Assembly: GCF_010974945.1 (NCBI RefSeq)
Contig: NZ_JAAIVB010000078.1
Coordinates: 310,001 to 374,000 of the forward strand
Direction: 5' to 3'
Origin: Noviherbaspirillum galbum
GTDB lineage: Bacteria > Pseudomonadota > Gammaproteobacteria > Burkholderiales > Burkholderiaceae_D
Length of the DNA: 64,000 nt
The notes under the pieces were generated by a model, which did not search any database, was not told the origin of the DNA, and saw only the letters and a program-made list of their open reading frames with translations. Position numbers and translations under genes: made by a program. Positions 36,830 through 45,755 of this stretch are shown here, in pieces; the stretch's first letter is position 1, and each line of letters opens with the position of its first letter.

Positions 36830-37833
36830 TGGTTTTTTTGGTTCGCGCTTTTCAAAAGGGGTGCAACCATCATCTTCCGGATGGCGTCCAGCACCGAAAT
36901 GACGGAAGTTTCGACGCGCGATACGCGTTCCTCGATGTGTTCGAGTTCCTGCAGCGCCGCCACGGGAGACTGTTCGCCGCCATCAGCCATCGCGGCAGAC
37001 AGGGAAGACGCGGGCGGCAAGGCGAACTCTTCCTGGATGTCTGCGACGACAGCCTGGACTTCGTGCGCGCCGAAGGCATGGAGTTCCTCGAGATAACCCA
37101 TGAGGAAAAGCCGGTCGCAAAGCGTATTGATCTTTCGCGGAATGCCTTCCGCATAATCATGGATCAGGGCGAAGGCGTCGTCGGCAATCAATGGGTCGTC
37201 TCGCCAGCCGACGGTGCGCAGGCGGTGCTCGATATAGGCCTTGCTTTCCGCCGCGTCGAGCGGGCCGAGATGGTAGGTCGCGATGACACGCTGCCGTAGC
37301 TGGGACATGCCAGGGCTCATCATGGTGGCGCGGAATTCGGGCTGTCCCAGGAGGAAGGTCTGCAGCGGCGATTTGTCTCCGGCCTGGAGGTTGGAGAGCA
37401 TCCGCAATTCTTCCAGCGCCTGCCGCGACAGGTTCTGCGCTTCATCCACCACCAGCAGGATGCGCTTGCCGGCACGCCCGCACTCCAGCATGAATTGCTC
37501 GATGCGCAGCAGGAGCGCGGCCTTGGAAATGCTTTCGAAGGGCAGGTTGAATGCCGACACGACCATGCGCAGGATGTCGCCCGAGTCGAGGGCGGTGTTG
37601 ACGATGTGCGCCACCAGGATGTTCTGGTTCTTCAGCTTGCGGCAGAGGTTGCGCACCAGTGTCGTCTTGCCCGCACCGACCTCACCGGTAATCACGATGA
37701 ATCCTTCCGCCTGCGACAGGCCGTATTCCAGGTAGGACATGGCCCGGCTGTGTCCCTTGCTGCCAAAGAAGAAGGCGGGATCGGGATTGAGCTGGAATGG
37801 TTTGGCGGACAGGCCGTAGAAGTTGTTGTACAT
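36826..37833 (-). CDS. ExeA-like ATPase, XrtA/PEP-CTERM associated
   Basis: 335 residues. It opens MYNNFYGLSAKPFQLNPDP, the signature of the exosortase-locus ATPase, related to ExeA/GspA. Walker A is GEVGAGKTT at 50-58 and Walker B ILLVVDEAQNL. RQRVIATYHLGPLD and GIPRKINTLCDRL complete the AAA core. A coiled C-terminal stretch, EELEHIEERVSRVETSVISVLD-like, may mediate assembly. Its job in polymer export or assembly is not known. It lies 14 bases after the outer-membrane protein gene. Confidence 0.88.
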   Translation of the reverse strand: MYNNFYGLSAKPFQLNPDPAFFFGSKGHSRAMSYLEYGLSQAEGFIVITGEVGAGKTTLVRNLCRKLKNQNILVAHIVNTALDSGDILRMVVSAFNLPFESISKAALLLRIEQFMLECGRAGKRILLVVDEAQNLSRQALEELRMLSNLQAGDKSPLQTFLLGQPEFRATMMSPGMSQLRQRVIATYHLGPLDAAESKAYIEHRLRTVGWRDDPLIADDAFALIHDYAEGIPRKINTLCDRLFLMGYLEELHAFGAHEVQAVVADIQEEFALPPASSLSAAMADGGEQSPVAALQELEHIEERVSRVETSVISVLDAIRKMMVAPLLKSANQKNQ

Positions 37834-37847
37834 GGATGGTCCGTGGG

Positions 37848-39389
37848 TCAGAACTGCATCGAGACAAAGAAGGCAAGCGCGTTTTCCGTGTAATCCTGGT
37901 CAGGCACGTTGGAGAAGCGTTGCTGGCGCCGTACTTCGACAAGCCCGGTCGTGCGCTTTCCGATCTGGTGCGACAAGCCGAGGCGCATGGTCTTGATCCG
38001 GTCCAGGCGATCGTTCGAGAACGAGCTGATGCGTGCCAGCCCGGCGGTGGCGTCGATCGAGGTCAGCGGCGACAGGCGCATGCTCCAGGTTCCCGACAGC
38101 CCGGTTTGCAGTACGTCGTCGGACAGCACCGTCACGCCGGTGCCGGCTGGGGTGCCCGCATCCAGCGGCCGGCGGCGCTGGCTCGTCAGTTGCAGCAGCA
38201 CGGTATTGCGCGCTCCCTCGAAGGCGACCGAAGCCAGCCAGGTGCGCTGCAGGTAAACCCGGTTCGACAGGCCGAAGATGTTGCTGCTCAGGGTGGCGGG
38301 AAGGTTGTTGGCGAGGATGAAAGCGTTGACGATCCGCTGCCTTGCCGCCGGATCGGGGATGCTCGCCGCCCACAACTGGTTGAGGAAGCTCGCGGTTTCG
38401 ACGGCGTCCGCGCGGGGCGTTGCATTCTGCGTCGATACGTCTTCGTTGTAGGTGACGTTCCAGGCGGTGTGGGCGGAGCGGTGCTGCGCCGTCAGGGAAT
38501 AGGTGCTGCCGAAATAACGGTGTCCGAGGCTGGCGCTGAGCAAGGAGCGTTCGGATGGCGTCCAGGAGGCGCCAACGGACCAGAGGCGGCCGCTCGGGCT
38601 GGAACCGGTATAGACGTAGTTGTTGTTCTCGTAGCCCGCGGTCGCATTGAGCGCCACGCGCGGCGTGATCGCATACTTGACCTGCGCGGTGTATCGATTC
38701 AGCTTGACGTCGTCGGCGCTGGCGTAGTCGATCTTTTCCTGGTCGGCGGTGAGCGTCCATCCCCAGCGTCCGAAGCGCGGGCCGCTCGACACGCTTGCAA
38801 GCAGCCTGTCGGTCTGCCCATCCAGGGCCCTGGTTTCGCTGCTTTCCGTCTTCTGCCAGGTGTAGCGCAGTTCACTGGTGGCGGTGCTGTCGAATTCGTG
38901 CCGGAGGTAGGGACTCAGGCTGTAGGTGCGGACTTCGGTACGGTTCGCGGTCAGGTTGACCGGGTCGATGAACTGCGGGCCGAAGGAAGACAGGCGCTGC
39001 TGGGAGACGTTGACCGCGCTGTCGAGGTAGAGCCAGTCCTTCACCAGGTCGCCGTGCGCGTCGAATACCGCCGTGTGCTGCACCTGCGATGGATTGGATT
39101 CGTTGTGGTAACGCAGGTAGTGCAGCGCATACTGGCCGCGCAGCTTGAAGCGCGCGCCTTCCACCGCGACGTCGAGCCGCGGGATGAGTTCGGTAACCCA
39201 GTCGTGCATCGCCGCCGGTCCGGTCGACAGGTTGATGTTGTCGCTGTAACTCTGGCGCAAGCCGATTCCGGGTGAAACCGTCCAGTCCGCCGCCTGCGAC
39301 GCGTCGCATGCCAGGGCAAGCAAGACGGCCGCGAGCCAGGGGGCACGCCGGCGCGGCAAGCGGAGTGGGGGACGTTCAGTACGATCCAT
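37848..39389 (-). CDS. Outer-membrane beta-barrel protein, PEP-CTERM associated (TIGR03016-like)
   Basis: 513 residues with a signal peptide ending DASQA near residue 34. Residues from 35 on show many alternating strands with aromatic ends, for example DWTVSPGIGLRQSYSDNIN, FKLRGQYALHYLRYH and TGLVEVRRQQRFSNVPDQDYTENALAFFVSMQF. The terminal Phe is a typical outer-membrane barrel signal. The member matches the large barrel found in exosortase A loci and may form part of the polymer exit path. The gene overlaps the end of the tyrosine kinase gene by 14 bases. Confidence 0.85.
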   Translation of the reverse strand: MDRTERPPLRLPRRRAPWLAAVLLALACDASQAADWTVSPGIGLRQSYSDNINLSTGPAAMHDWVTELIPRLDVAVEGARFKLRGQYALHYLRYHNESNPSQVQHTAVFDAHGDLVKDWLYLDSAVNVSQQRLSSFGPQFIDPVNLTANRTEVRTYSLSPYLRHEFDSTATSELRYTWQKTESSETRALDGQTDRLLASVSSGPRFGRWGWTLTADQEKIDYASADDVKLNRYTAQVKYAITPRVALNATAGYENNNYVYTGSSPSGRLWSVGASWTPSERSLLSASLGHRYFGSTYSLTAQHRSAHTAWNVTYNEDVSTQNATPRADAVETASFLNQLWAASIPDPAARQRIVNAFILANNLPATLSSNIFGLSNRVYLQRTWLASVAFEGARNTVLLQLTSQRRRPLDAGTPAGTGVTVLSDDVLQTGLSGTWSMRLSPLTSIDATAGLARISSFSNDRLDRIKTMRLGLSHQIGKRTTGLVEVRRQQRFSNVPDQDYTENALAFFVSMQF

Positions 39390-40347
39390 ACTTGGCTTCG
39401 GTGGCGAACAGGCGAGCCTTGTTGAAGACCAGGCTGACGTTCGAGCAACCTTCGATGAGGGTCAGCGCTTCCTTGAGCTGCTTCTGCGTGGTGCGTTCTG
39501 CCTCGACCACGACCACGACCTGCCCCATGTGCTGGGCCAGCACCTGGGCCTCGGTGGTCGCCATGAGCGGCGGGGAATCGAAGATCACGATCCGGTCGGG
39601 ATACCGCATCGCCAGTTCCTGCAGCAGGCGCGCCATGTCGTGGCTCGCGAGGAGTTCGGTCGCATGGCGGCTCGGCTGGCCGGCCGGAATGATGCTGAGG
39701 CTGGGCACGTTGGTGTGGATGATGGTTTCCGCGACGTCCATGCCGGGATTGCGCAGCAGGTCGAGCAGGCCGGTATCGGCCTGGATGCCGAGCGTCTTCA
39801 GCACGGATGGGCGGGCGACATCGGCGTCAACCAGCAGCACCGTGTAGTCCTTTTCGGTGGCGATGCTCATCGCCAGGTTGATGGCGCAGAAGGTCTTGCC
39901 CTCCTTTGGAAGGCTGCTGGTCACCATGATCAGGTTGGGCGGATTGGGGATGCCCGACTTGCCGACGGACGGCGCGCGGACGGGCAGGGCGTTGCGCAGC
40001 AGCGGACGCTTGATGATGCGGAATTCCTCGCCCACGCTGGTCCGCTCGCCGTTCGACACCACCATGCCGAGTTCGTGCATGCGGTCCAGGTCGATCTTGG
40101 CATACTGCCGGGGGTGAATGGATTCCGGCAGGTTGCGGGGAAGCGGGGTCACCGGTGCGAACGATGGTTCCGCGGCGAGCGTCTGCGCCTGGTCTCGCTC
40201 ACGGTCGCGCTGGATGCGCTCCTGCAACCGTTCGATGGGCTTCATTCCCGCATGCTCCGGGAGCGGCGTGTCATTCCGGTTGCCGGCGGCATTCGGGACG
40301 GGCTGGGCTTGTTCAAGCCGCCTTGCGGCGTTTTCAATGATGCTCAT
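39376..40347 (-). CDS. Tyrosine-protein kinase (BY-kinase), XrtA system
   Basis: 323 residues. The N-terminal 120 residues are a charged linker. The P-loop domain has Walker A TSSLPKEGKTFCAINLA, Walker A' VLLVDADVARPS and Walker B RIVIFDSPPL. It ends FATEAKYGSY with two tyrosines, a short version of the tyrosine-rich tail that BY-kinases autophosphorylate. It works with the chain-length determinant encoded 47 bases upstream, and together they control polymer length and export at the inner membrane. Confidence 0.9.
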   Translation of the reverse strand: MSIIENAARRLEQAQPVPNAAGNRNDTPLPEHAGMKPIERLQERIQRDRERDQAQTLAAEPSFAPVTPLPRNLPESIHPRQYAKIDLDRMHELGMVVSNGERTSVGEEFRIIKRPLLRNALPVRAPSVGKSGIPNPPNLIMVTSSLPKEGKTFCAINLAMSIATEKDYTVLLVDADVARPSVLKTLGIQADTGLLDLLRNPGMDVAETIIHTNVPSLSIIPAGQPSRHATELLASHDMARLLQELAMRYPDRIVIFDSPPLMATTEAQVLAQHMGQVVVVVEAERTTQKQLKEALTLIEGCSNVSLVFNKARLFATEAKYGSY

Positions 40348-40394
40348 GGATCACCGTAAGTCAGTTGATCGATTCGGAATTCGGGAAACGCGGC

Positions 40395-41912
40395 CTACAG
40401 CGCGCGCATCATGGCCATGCCGTAGATGGTCAGCAGCATCAGGAAGGACACGCCGAGCAGGTAGCCGCTTCGTCGTTCCCGGCTACGCTGCGGTGCCGTC
40501 CAGTTCATGGAGACCGTGCCCAGCAGCGGCAGCGAGGTCGCCTGCCGCAGGCTTGCCTGACTCATGTAGGTAGGCCTGGCCTGGCTCATCAGCAAACCGC
40601 TTCCCATGCCCGCCACGAGCGATGCGGCAAGGACGATGGACAGCAGGCGCAGGCGGTTCGGGCCGATTGCCTTTTGCGGAATCACCGGCGGATCGATGAT
40701 CTTGAATTTCACCATGCCGGTCGAAGCCAGTTCCTCGGACAATTTCGCCGCTTCCCGGCGGCCGATCAGCTTCTCGTAATTTTCCTTGTTCACCGCGTAG
40801 TCGCGGTTGAGCTGCGCCAGCTGGGATTCCACCTCCGGCACGGCGTTTACCATGGCCTTCAGGCGTGCATAACGGGACTGGTACTCGGTCACGCGCGCGG
40901 TGAGCGCGGCGACAGAGGCTTCGGCTTCCGCCAGCGAGGCGCCGAGCTGCTGAAGCATGGGGTTATAGTTGGCGCGTCCGGCCGGGCGCTCGCGCCGCTT
41001 CTTCAGTTCTTCTTCCTTGCGCGCTTCCAGCTGGTCGATCAGGCGGCGGGTGGAGACGATGTCAGGATGACGGTCGGTGTACTGCATCTGCAAGCCGTCG
41101 AGCTTGCGGTACAGCTCCTGCAGCCGACCGTCGAATTCGGATTCGCTGGTCGTTACCGTTCCCTGGTCCACCAGCAGGGAAGTGTCTTCGCCGGCAAGCT
41201 GGCGGCGCAGGACGTTGCGCGTCTGTTCCGCTTCGCGCAGGTCCAGCCTGGCGCGTTCGAGCTGGTCCGTGACTTCGCCGATTCTCGCGGCATAGGTGGC
41301 GCCGTCGCGTGGCAGCACTTCGGCGTGGCGGATCTTGAAGTCCTTCAGCGCATTCTCCGCGCCGAGCAGCTTCTGCTCGTAGCTCTTGATCTGCTCATCG
41401 ATGAAGGCGACCGCCTTTTGCGAATCCTGCTTTTTGTCGCCGAAGCTGCCCTCCACGAAGATGGTCAGCAGCGACTGCACCACATCCTTGGCCAGCTTTG
41501 GATTGCGGTGATGGTAGGTGATGGTGTAGATGTCTTCCTTGGCGGTGCCGGTCAACTTGATGTCGTTGGACAGTTCGAAGACAAGCTGCTCCATGTCCTT
41601 GCTGGTCTTGGCCTTGATGTCGAGGTCCACCATGCGAATCAGCCGCTCCAGGTTGGGACGGCTCAGGAGCGTGCGGCTCATGATGGACACCTGCTGTTCC
41701 ATGTTGGGCAGGCTGGTCATGCCCGACATCAGCGGTTTGAGCACGCTTTGCGTATCGACGTAGACCCGCGCCGTCGCCTCGTACTTGTCGGGCATGAAGA
41801 ATACGACGGCTGCGCCGCCGGCAAAGACGAGCCAGGATATGGCAGCCGCCCACCAGCGGTATTTCCACACTCCCTTGATCGCGCTCATCAGCTGGTTGCT
41901 TAACTCTTCCAT
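40395..41912 (-). CDS. Polysaccharide chain-length determinant, XrtA system (Wzz/GumC type)
   Basis: 505 residues from ATG 41912, chosen because GGAAGG lies upstream and the family starts MEELxxQLMS. A first membrane segment at about 20-40 (WWAAAISWLVFAGGAAVVFF) is followed by the Wzz domain, a long periplasmic coiled coil (about 160-400) and a second membrane region (about 430-450 and 480-500), with a Pro-rich IIDPPVIPQKAIGPNRL before it. It sets polymer length with the tyrosine kinase. It is the first gene of the operon. The outer-membrane export protein gene that usually precedes it is missing here. Confidence 0.9.
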   Translation of the reverse strand: MEELSNQLMSAIKGVWKYRWWAAAISWLVFAGGAAVVFFMPDKYEATARVYVDTQSVLKPLMSGMTSLPNMEQQVSIMSRTLLSRPNLERLIRMVDLDIKAKTSKDMEQLVFELSNDIKLTGTAKEDIYTITYHHRNPKLAKDVVQSLLTIFVEGSFGDKKQDSQKAVAFIDEQIKSYEQKLLGAENALKDFKIRHAEVLPRDGATYAARIGEVTDQLERARLDLREAEQTRNVLRRQLAGEDTSLLVDQGTVTTSESEFDGRLQELYRKLDGLQMQYTDRHPDIVSTRRLIDQLEARKEEELKKRRERPAGRANYNPMLQQLGASLAEAEASVAALTARVTEYQSRYARLKAMVNAVPEVESQLAQLNRDYAVNKENYEKLIGRREAAKLSEELASTGMVKFKIIDPPVIPQKAIGPNRLRLLSIVLAASLVAGMGSGLLMSQARPTYMSQASLRQATSLPLLGTVSMNWTAPQRSRERRSGYLLGVSFLMLLTIYGMAMMRAL

Positions 41913-42726
41913 GGCTGCCTTCCCTGTTGACCGGCGTTCTGTTCTTGTTCGGCTGCCGCGCTGTGGCGGGCCGTTCGTTCGATCGGCAAAAAGTTGCCGT
42001 CTCGACAGGGTCAAATATTGGCAGGATCACACCGTCCCGAAATGACGAATATCAACAAGTTGGCAGGGTCGCTGATGCGTTTCTAAGATTCGCGAGCAAA
42101 TGTCGAATAGCGCAAGCTCTTGTCGAGCGTGGCAAGCGCCAGTCTTGAGAAGAAGCAGGAAGGGCGCTGGAGATTTGACTTTTCTCAATGCAAAACCGGC
42201 TTGTTTTGAGAGGCACTTAGCGGAATCGAATAGCCAACGGGTGGTTTTCTCGTCCAAACCGATTGCGGCGGCAACGATGGGAGGTGAGCATCAAGCCCGG
42301 CCTTGAGTGTCGATGAACCTTACAACTCCACTTCGCTGACGCAACCGGCCAGCGACAAGTCATTGAAATGAAAAGCCTTTGATTGCTGGCATGCAAATCG
42401 CATCATTTGCGATACAGGTTCTGGCAGACCTTTTCCGTCGCAATGGTTCTGCCGGGCCGCACGATAACGAGAAATGCAAAAGGGAAGGGGACCAGAACAA
42501 TGACATTGCTACGCTTGCGTGGCGGATGCAAGGGCAAGGACGCCTGTTTTTCAATCACCGGTACGATGTGATGGCAGCGCGCGATTACGACCCCGGCACA
42601 TGCCGTTTCATCACGTCAGGCGCGGGCATGCGTCCCGAGGCATTGGCGAACCTGCGAAGGACCGTCGAATGATCAGGCGGCGTCATCGGTTCCCGCCCGG
42701 GGACGGACAGGATCGAAGCAGCACTC
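41913..42726. other. Long divergent intergenic region upstream of the XrtA operon
   Basis: 814 bases of lower GC than the genes around it. It must hold the promoter of the eleven-gene XrtA operon on the minus strand and that of the PAS gene on the plus strand. At 42397-42413 there is an inverted repeat ATCGCA-TCATT-TGCGAT, overlapped by GCAAAT-N6-ATTTGC (42393-42410), a possible operator. I searched for a sigma-54 promoter because such loci are often under PrsR control, and found none that fits. Weak open frames in 42379-42672 are not convincing. Confidence 0.5.
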
Positions 42727-43833
42727 ATGGCCATCATCGATAGCCGCAGCGCCAGGGAGGTCTTCGAGAGTTCCTTCGTATTCGCGCCGATCGGCAAGGC
42801 CCTCGTCGGACTGGAAGGCCAGTTCCTCAAGGTGAACAAGGCCTTGTGCGACATGGTGGGGTATGGCGAAGAGGAATTGCTGCGCACCTCTTTCCAGCAA
42901 CTGACCCACCCGGAGGACCTCGATAACGACCTCGCTTTCCTGAGCACGCTACAGACGGGCCGCATCCCGAGTTACCGGACGCAGAAGCGCTACTACCACA
43001 AGAACCGCAGCATCATCTGGGTGGAAGTGAGCGTTGCGCTCGTGCGCCGCGAGGATGGAAAGCCGCATTTCTACGTGACCCAGGTAAGCGACATTTCCGT
43101 CAGCAAGCAGGCGGAAATGGTGGGCAATGCCTTCTTCATTCATTCGCCCGACCTGCTTGCGGTCACGACGTCCGATGGCCGCTTCGTCCGTTCCAACCCT
43201 GCCTGGGATGGCCAGCTTGGCTGGGCCATGGATGATCTTGCAGGCTTGCACCTCCTCGCGCTCATCCACCCGGATGACCGCGAACTGGCGGTGCAGTCCC
43301 ATGAACGGGTCAGGCACGGCGAGGCGCCGGCGCGCTATGAAAGCCGCTGCCTGACGGTGCATGGAGACTATCGCTGGGTCGAGTGGACCACGGTGATCAG
43401 AAAGGACTTGCACTTCTACCATGCGGGTCGCGATTGCACGCACCGGCGCCTGGCCGCCGACCAGCTCGGCATGATCACCGCCGAGACCCGCGAGATCGTC
43501 GATCACATGCCCGTCCTGATGGGTTACTGGGATCGCAACCTCGTCACCCAGTTCCTGAACAAGCCTTTCTCCGCCAAGCTCGGCGTGGCGCCGATGGCTG
43601 CGAAAGGAGTCGCCTTGCCCGCCCTCGTTGGCGTGGAGCTGTATCGCAAGCATGAACGCATGATCCGTCTTGGGCTGCAAGGCCATCCCGTCTCCTTTGA
43701 ACAGGACTTTCCGGACTTGCGGGGCAACATGGTCAAGACCCGGGTGTCCATTCTTCCGCAACGTCATGGGGCAGAGGGGATTTACATCATCGTCACGGCA
43801 GCCGAAGGGGAGGCGGCGAACGGTGGGATATAG
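42727..43833 (+). CDS. Multi-PAS protein without an output domain
   Basis: 368 residues. The first PAS (about 8-128) is complete with FAPIGKALVGLEGQFLKVNKALCDMVGYGEEELL, HPEDLDNDLAFL and YVTQVSDISVSKQAEM. The second (about 130-245) has HSPDLLAVTTSDGRFVRSNPAWDGQLGW and HPDDRELAVQSHE. A third (about 248-355) has VDHMPVLMGYWDRNLVTQFLNKPFS. No histidine kinase, GGDEF, EAL or DNA-binding domain follows before the stop. It could be a sensor that acts through protein contacts. It is divergent from the XrtA operon, so a regulatory link is possible but unproved. No strong ribosome site is seen at the ATG. Confidence 0.78.
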   Translation: MAIIDSRSAREVFESSFVFAPIGKALVGLEGQFLKVNKALCDMVGYGEEELLRTSFQQLTHPEDLDNDLAFLSTLQTGRIPSYRTQKRYYHKNRSIIWVEVSVALVRREDGKPHFYVTQVSDISVSKQAEMVGNAFFIHSPDLLAVTTSDGRFVRSNPAWDGQLGWAMDDLAGLHLLALIHPDDRELAVQSHERVRHGEAPARYESRCLTVHGDYRWVEWTTVIRKDLHFYHAGRDCTHRRLAADQLGMITAETREIVDHMPVLMGYWDRNLVTQFLNKPFSAKLGVAPMAAKGVALPALVGVELYRKHERMIRLGLQGHPVSFEQDFPDLRGNMVKTRVSILPQRHGAEGIYIIVTAAEGEAANGGI

Positions 43834-43908
43834 GGGGACATGCTTATGTGGCGCGGACTGGCGAGCCGGCGTCGGTTCGGTGCCGACAGGTCTGTTGCAG
43901 AATGGAAA

Positions 43909-43936
43909 TGAACGTATGCGAGCTAATTGACACAGA
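43909..43936 (+). promoter_or_regulatory. Weak hrp-box-like sequence upstream of an effector-like gene
   Basis: TGAACG-N15-ACACAGA resembles the HrpL promoter form GGAACC-N15/16-CCACNNA with two changes in the first half and one in the second. It lies about 100 bases before ATG 44034. Alone it would be poor evidence; it is listed because of a better box at 62262-62289. Confidence 0.22.
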
Positions 43937-44033
43937 GTGGCATCCGCGTTGCTCGAAGCTGCCGCCTGGACAGGGTGGTTTCACTAACTTGTCTGCCAAC
44001 GTCCCGCGACTTCCATTCTGTGTTGAGGCTACC

Positions 44034-45530
44034 ATGAGCACACCCTCCATCCGCATTTCATGCAAGCAGCCTAACGCCGCGATGCCTGACGCCGCTACCA
44101 AGCAGCTGCAATGCCCGCAAGTGGTAAGCATGCACCAAGGCCCGTCGTCATTGGCACCAAGAACACGCGACCAGGCCGGCGCCGCGGGCATCGGCGGGCG
44201 CGGCCTGGGTGAGCCGTCGTCCGGCCTCCAGCCGAGGTTTTCGACCGGAACAAATCGCGTCATGGCATTCGATCAATACGGAATGAACAAGGAAGTGGCG
44301 CGCGATGCCATCATCCAGCACGTTCGTCTTCTTCGACGCAACGGATGGCAGGTCACCGCCCGCCAGGTGTACAAGAAAACGGCCGCGCTCGTCAGTGCTT
44401 ATCTTGCCGTCGAGCGCAGGGCCGGCGGAGAGGGTGGTATGAATGTCGCCGACGCCGAGCGCAACACGCATGTGCTGCTGGAACTCCTCAGCCATCCGGA
44501 TGCAATTCGTCCAGCATCGCGCTCTCCGGTTGCCCGGCCGCTCCCGGAATGCATGCCCGACTATGAAGCTATCCTCGCCCTCTTGCATGCCACGGAGAGC
44601 GGGGCACTTGTGCGAAGTTCTCATCAGCCCTTCAATCCTGGGACGACTGAACGACCGAGCGGCCCGTCGCGCCCTATGCAGCCATGTCAAGAAGCACCGC
44701 AGGAAATGGAGCGCGCGACACCGCTTACAGGTAACCATGCAATGGCGGCCTTCGAGGAAAACCCGCCCTTGTATATCGGGGATCAAAGATGTGCGATCCT
44801 GAATTCAAGCTCGCTCGATTACGACCTGCTGCATTCGGCCCTACCGATCGGCAGTCATCAACCTACCGCGTTCAAGCCCAGCATCCTTTCATCGCACGAC
44901 TACAAATGTTGGGCCCGCTTCAGTTGGGCGTCCATCCTGGAACAGTACGCCGGACGCGGGGACGGTGCCCAAAAACTCATCCAATTGATCCGGTCGCAAT
45001 GCTCGATCAGCGCAGAAGAGGAAGACCTCATTACCAGAATGGTGGGGGCCATCGCCAAGTGGGACAAAAAAACGCAACTCCCAATCGACATGATCATGAA
45101 AGATGGCAGGCTGACCGATTTCCACACCCGGGCAGCGGATGGCGAGGCGCGTGCGGGTAATGCCGAAGCCAGCCTCATCCGCATTGCCAAGGCGCTCCTG
45201 GAAAACGCCGGCTACCGGGCGACCAACGGGAATTGGGCGGACATGCAAGACTCGGACAGCATCACCATGCTGCATCAATTGCTCCGGGCCGATCTCATCA
45301 TGATCCTGCATAACAGCACCAGAGACTTCAGCCGGTCGGAATTTGAAAAATCACAAGTCCAAGTAGTCTGGTACGGAAAAGACAGCCCTCTCGCGCGGTG
45401 GGCGGCGGCGCTGCAAACGCAATCGAAGGCGGCGCGCAGTGAAGCGCTGATAGGGCACATGCTGAAACTTCCCGTAGGCTTTTTCAGGAAGGACCATGTA
45501 AATTACATTGGCGCAAGGGCGGGTAGATGA
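44034..45530 (+). CDS. Effector-like protein with a possible Cys/His catalytic pair
   Basis: 498 residues from ATG 44034 (GAGG five bases upstream); longer in-frame starts have no ribosome site. The first 18 residues lack acidic residues and are rich in Ser, Pro and Gln, as in type III secretion signals. No signal peptide or membrane segment is seen. A low-complexity N-terminal half (to about 240) is followed by a compact C-terminal region. There, C292 in HDYKCWARFSW and H488 in KDHVNYIGA sit at positions that would suit a papain- or OTU-like cysteine hydrolase. Codon use in the C-terminal part is more AT-rich than that of its neighbours, hinting at transfer. I do not recognise the family; enzyme activity is a hypothesis. 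Confidence 0.55.
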   Translation: MSTPSIRISCKQPNAAMPDAATKQLQCPQVVSMHQGPSSLAPRTRDQAGAAGIGGRGLGEPSSGLQPRFSTGTNRVMAFDQYGMNKEVARDAIIQHVRLLRRNGWQVTARQVYKKTAALVSAYLAVERRAGGEGGMNVADAERNTHVLLELLSHPDAIRPASRSPVARPLPECMPDYEAILALLHATESGALVRSSHQPFNPGTTERPSGPSRPMQPCQEAPQEMERATPLTGNHAMAAFEENPPLYIGDQRCAILNSSSLDYDLLHSALPIGSHQPTAFKPSILSSHDYKCWARFSWASILEQYAGRGDGAQKLIQLIRSQCSISAEEEDLITRMVGAIAKWDKKTQLPIDMIMKDGRLTDFHTRAADGEARAGNAEASLIRIAKALLENAGYRATNGNWADMQDSDSITMLHQLLRADLIMILHNSTRDFSRSEFEKSQVQVVWYGKDSPLARWAAALQTQSKAARSEALIGHMLKLPVGFFRKDHVNYIGARAGR

Positions 45531-45755
45531 ACGAAGTTGGTGGCTTGCAGATTTCGACAAGCAGGCGATAACGGCATTGCTGGACCGCAATCATCCAGGC
45601 TACCCCATGTCGATGTTTGCCCTGTCTCTGGCTTGCGTCTATTATTGTGGTTTATGAAACAATATTCTGCAATGTGGAACTAAGGCGGAGCGGCGAGGTG
45701 CGGCTACGCCGGTCGAGAACACTCGCTTTTCCGCTGCCATCTCCAATCAAGAACC

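Noticed and set aside
41913-42300. Possible sigma-54 promoter for the XrtA operon
   Set aside because: The nearest TTGCCAC-like and TTGC elements on the minus strand have the wrong spacing.
42379-42672. Open frames in the spacer upstream of the XrtA operon
   Set aside because: They start with poor codons, lack ribosome sites and have base use unlike the neighbouring genes; no recognisable product.
43904-43936. Alternative hrp-box reading starting at GGAAAT 43905
   Set aside because: The distance to the CAC element is 19 bases, outside the 15-16 range; the TGAACG reading keeps the spacing and is listed only with low confidence.
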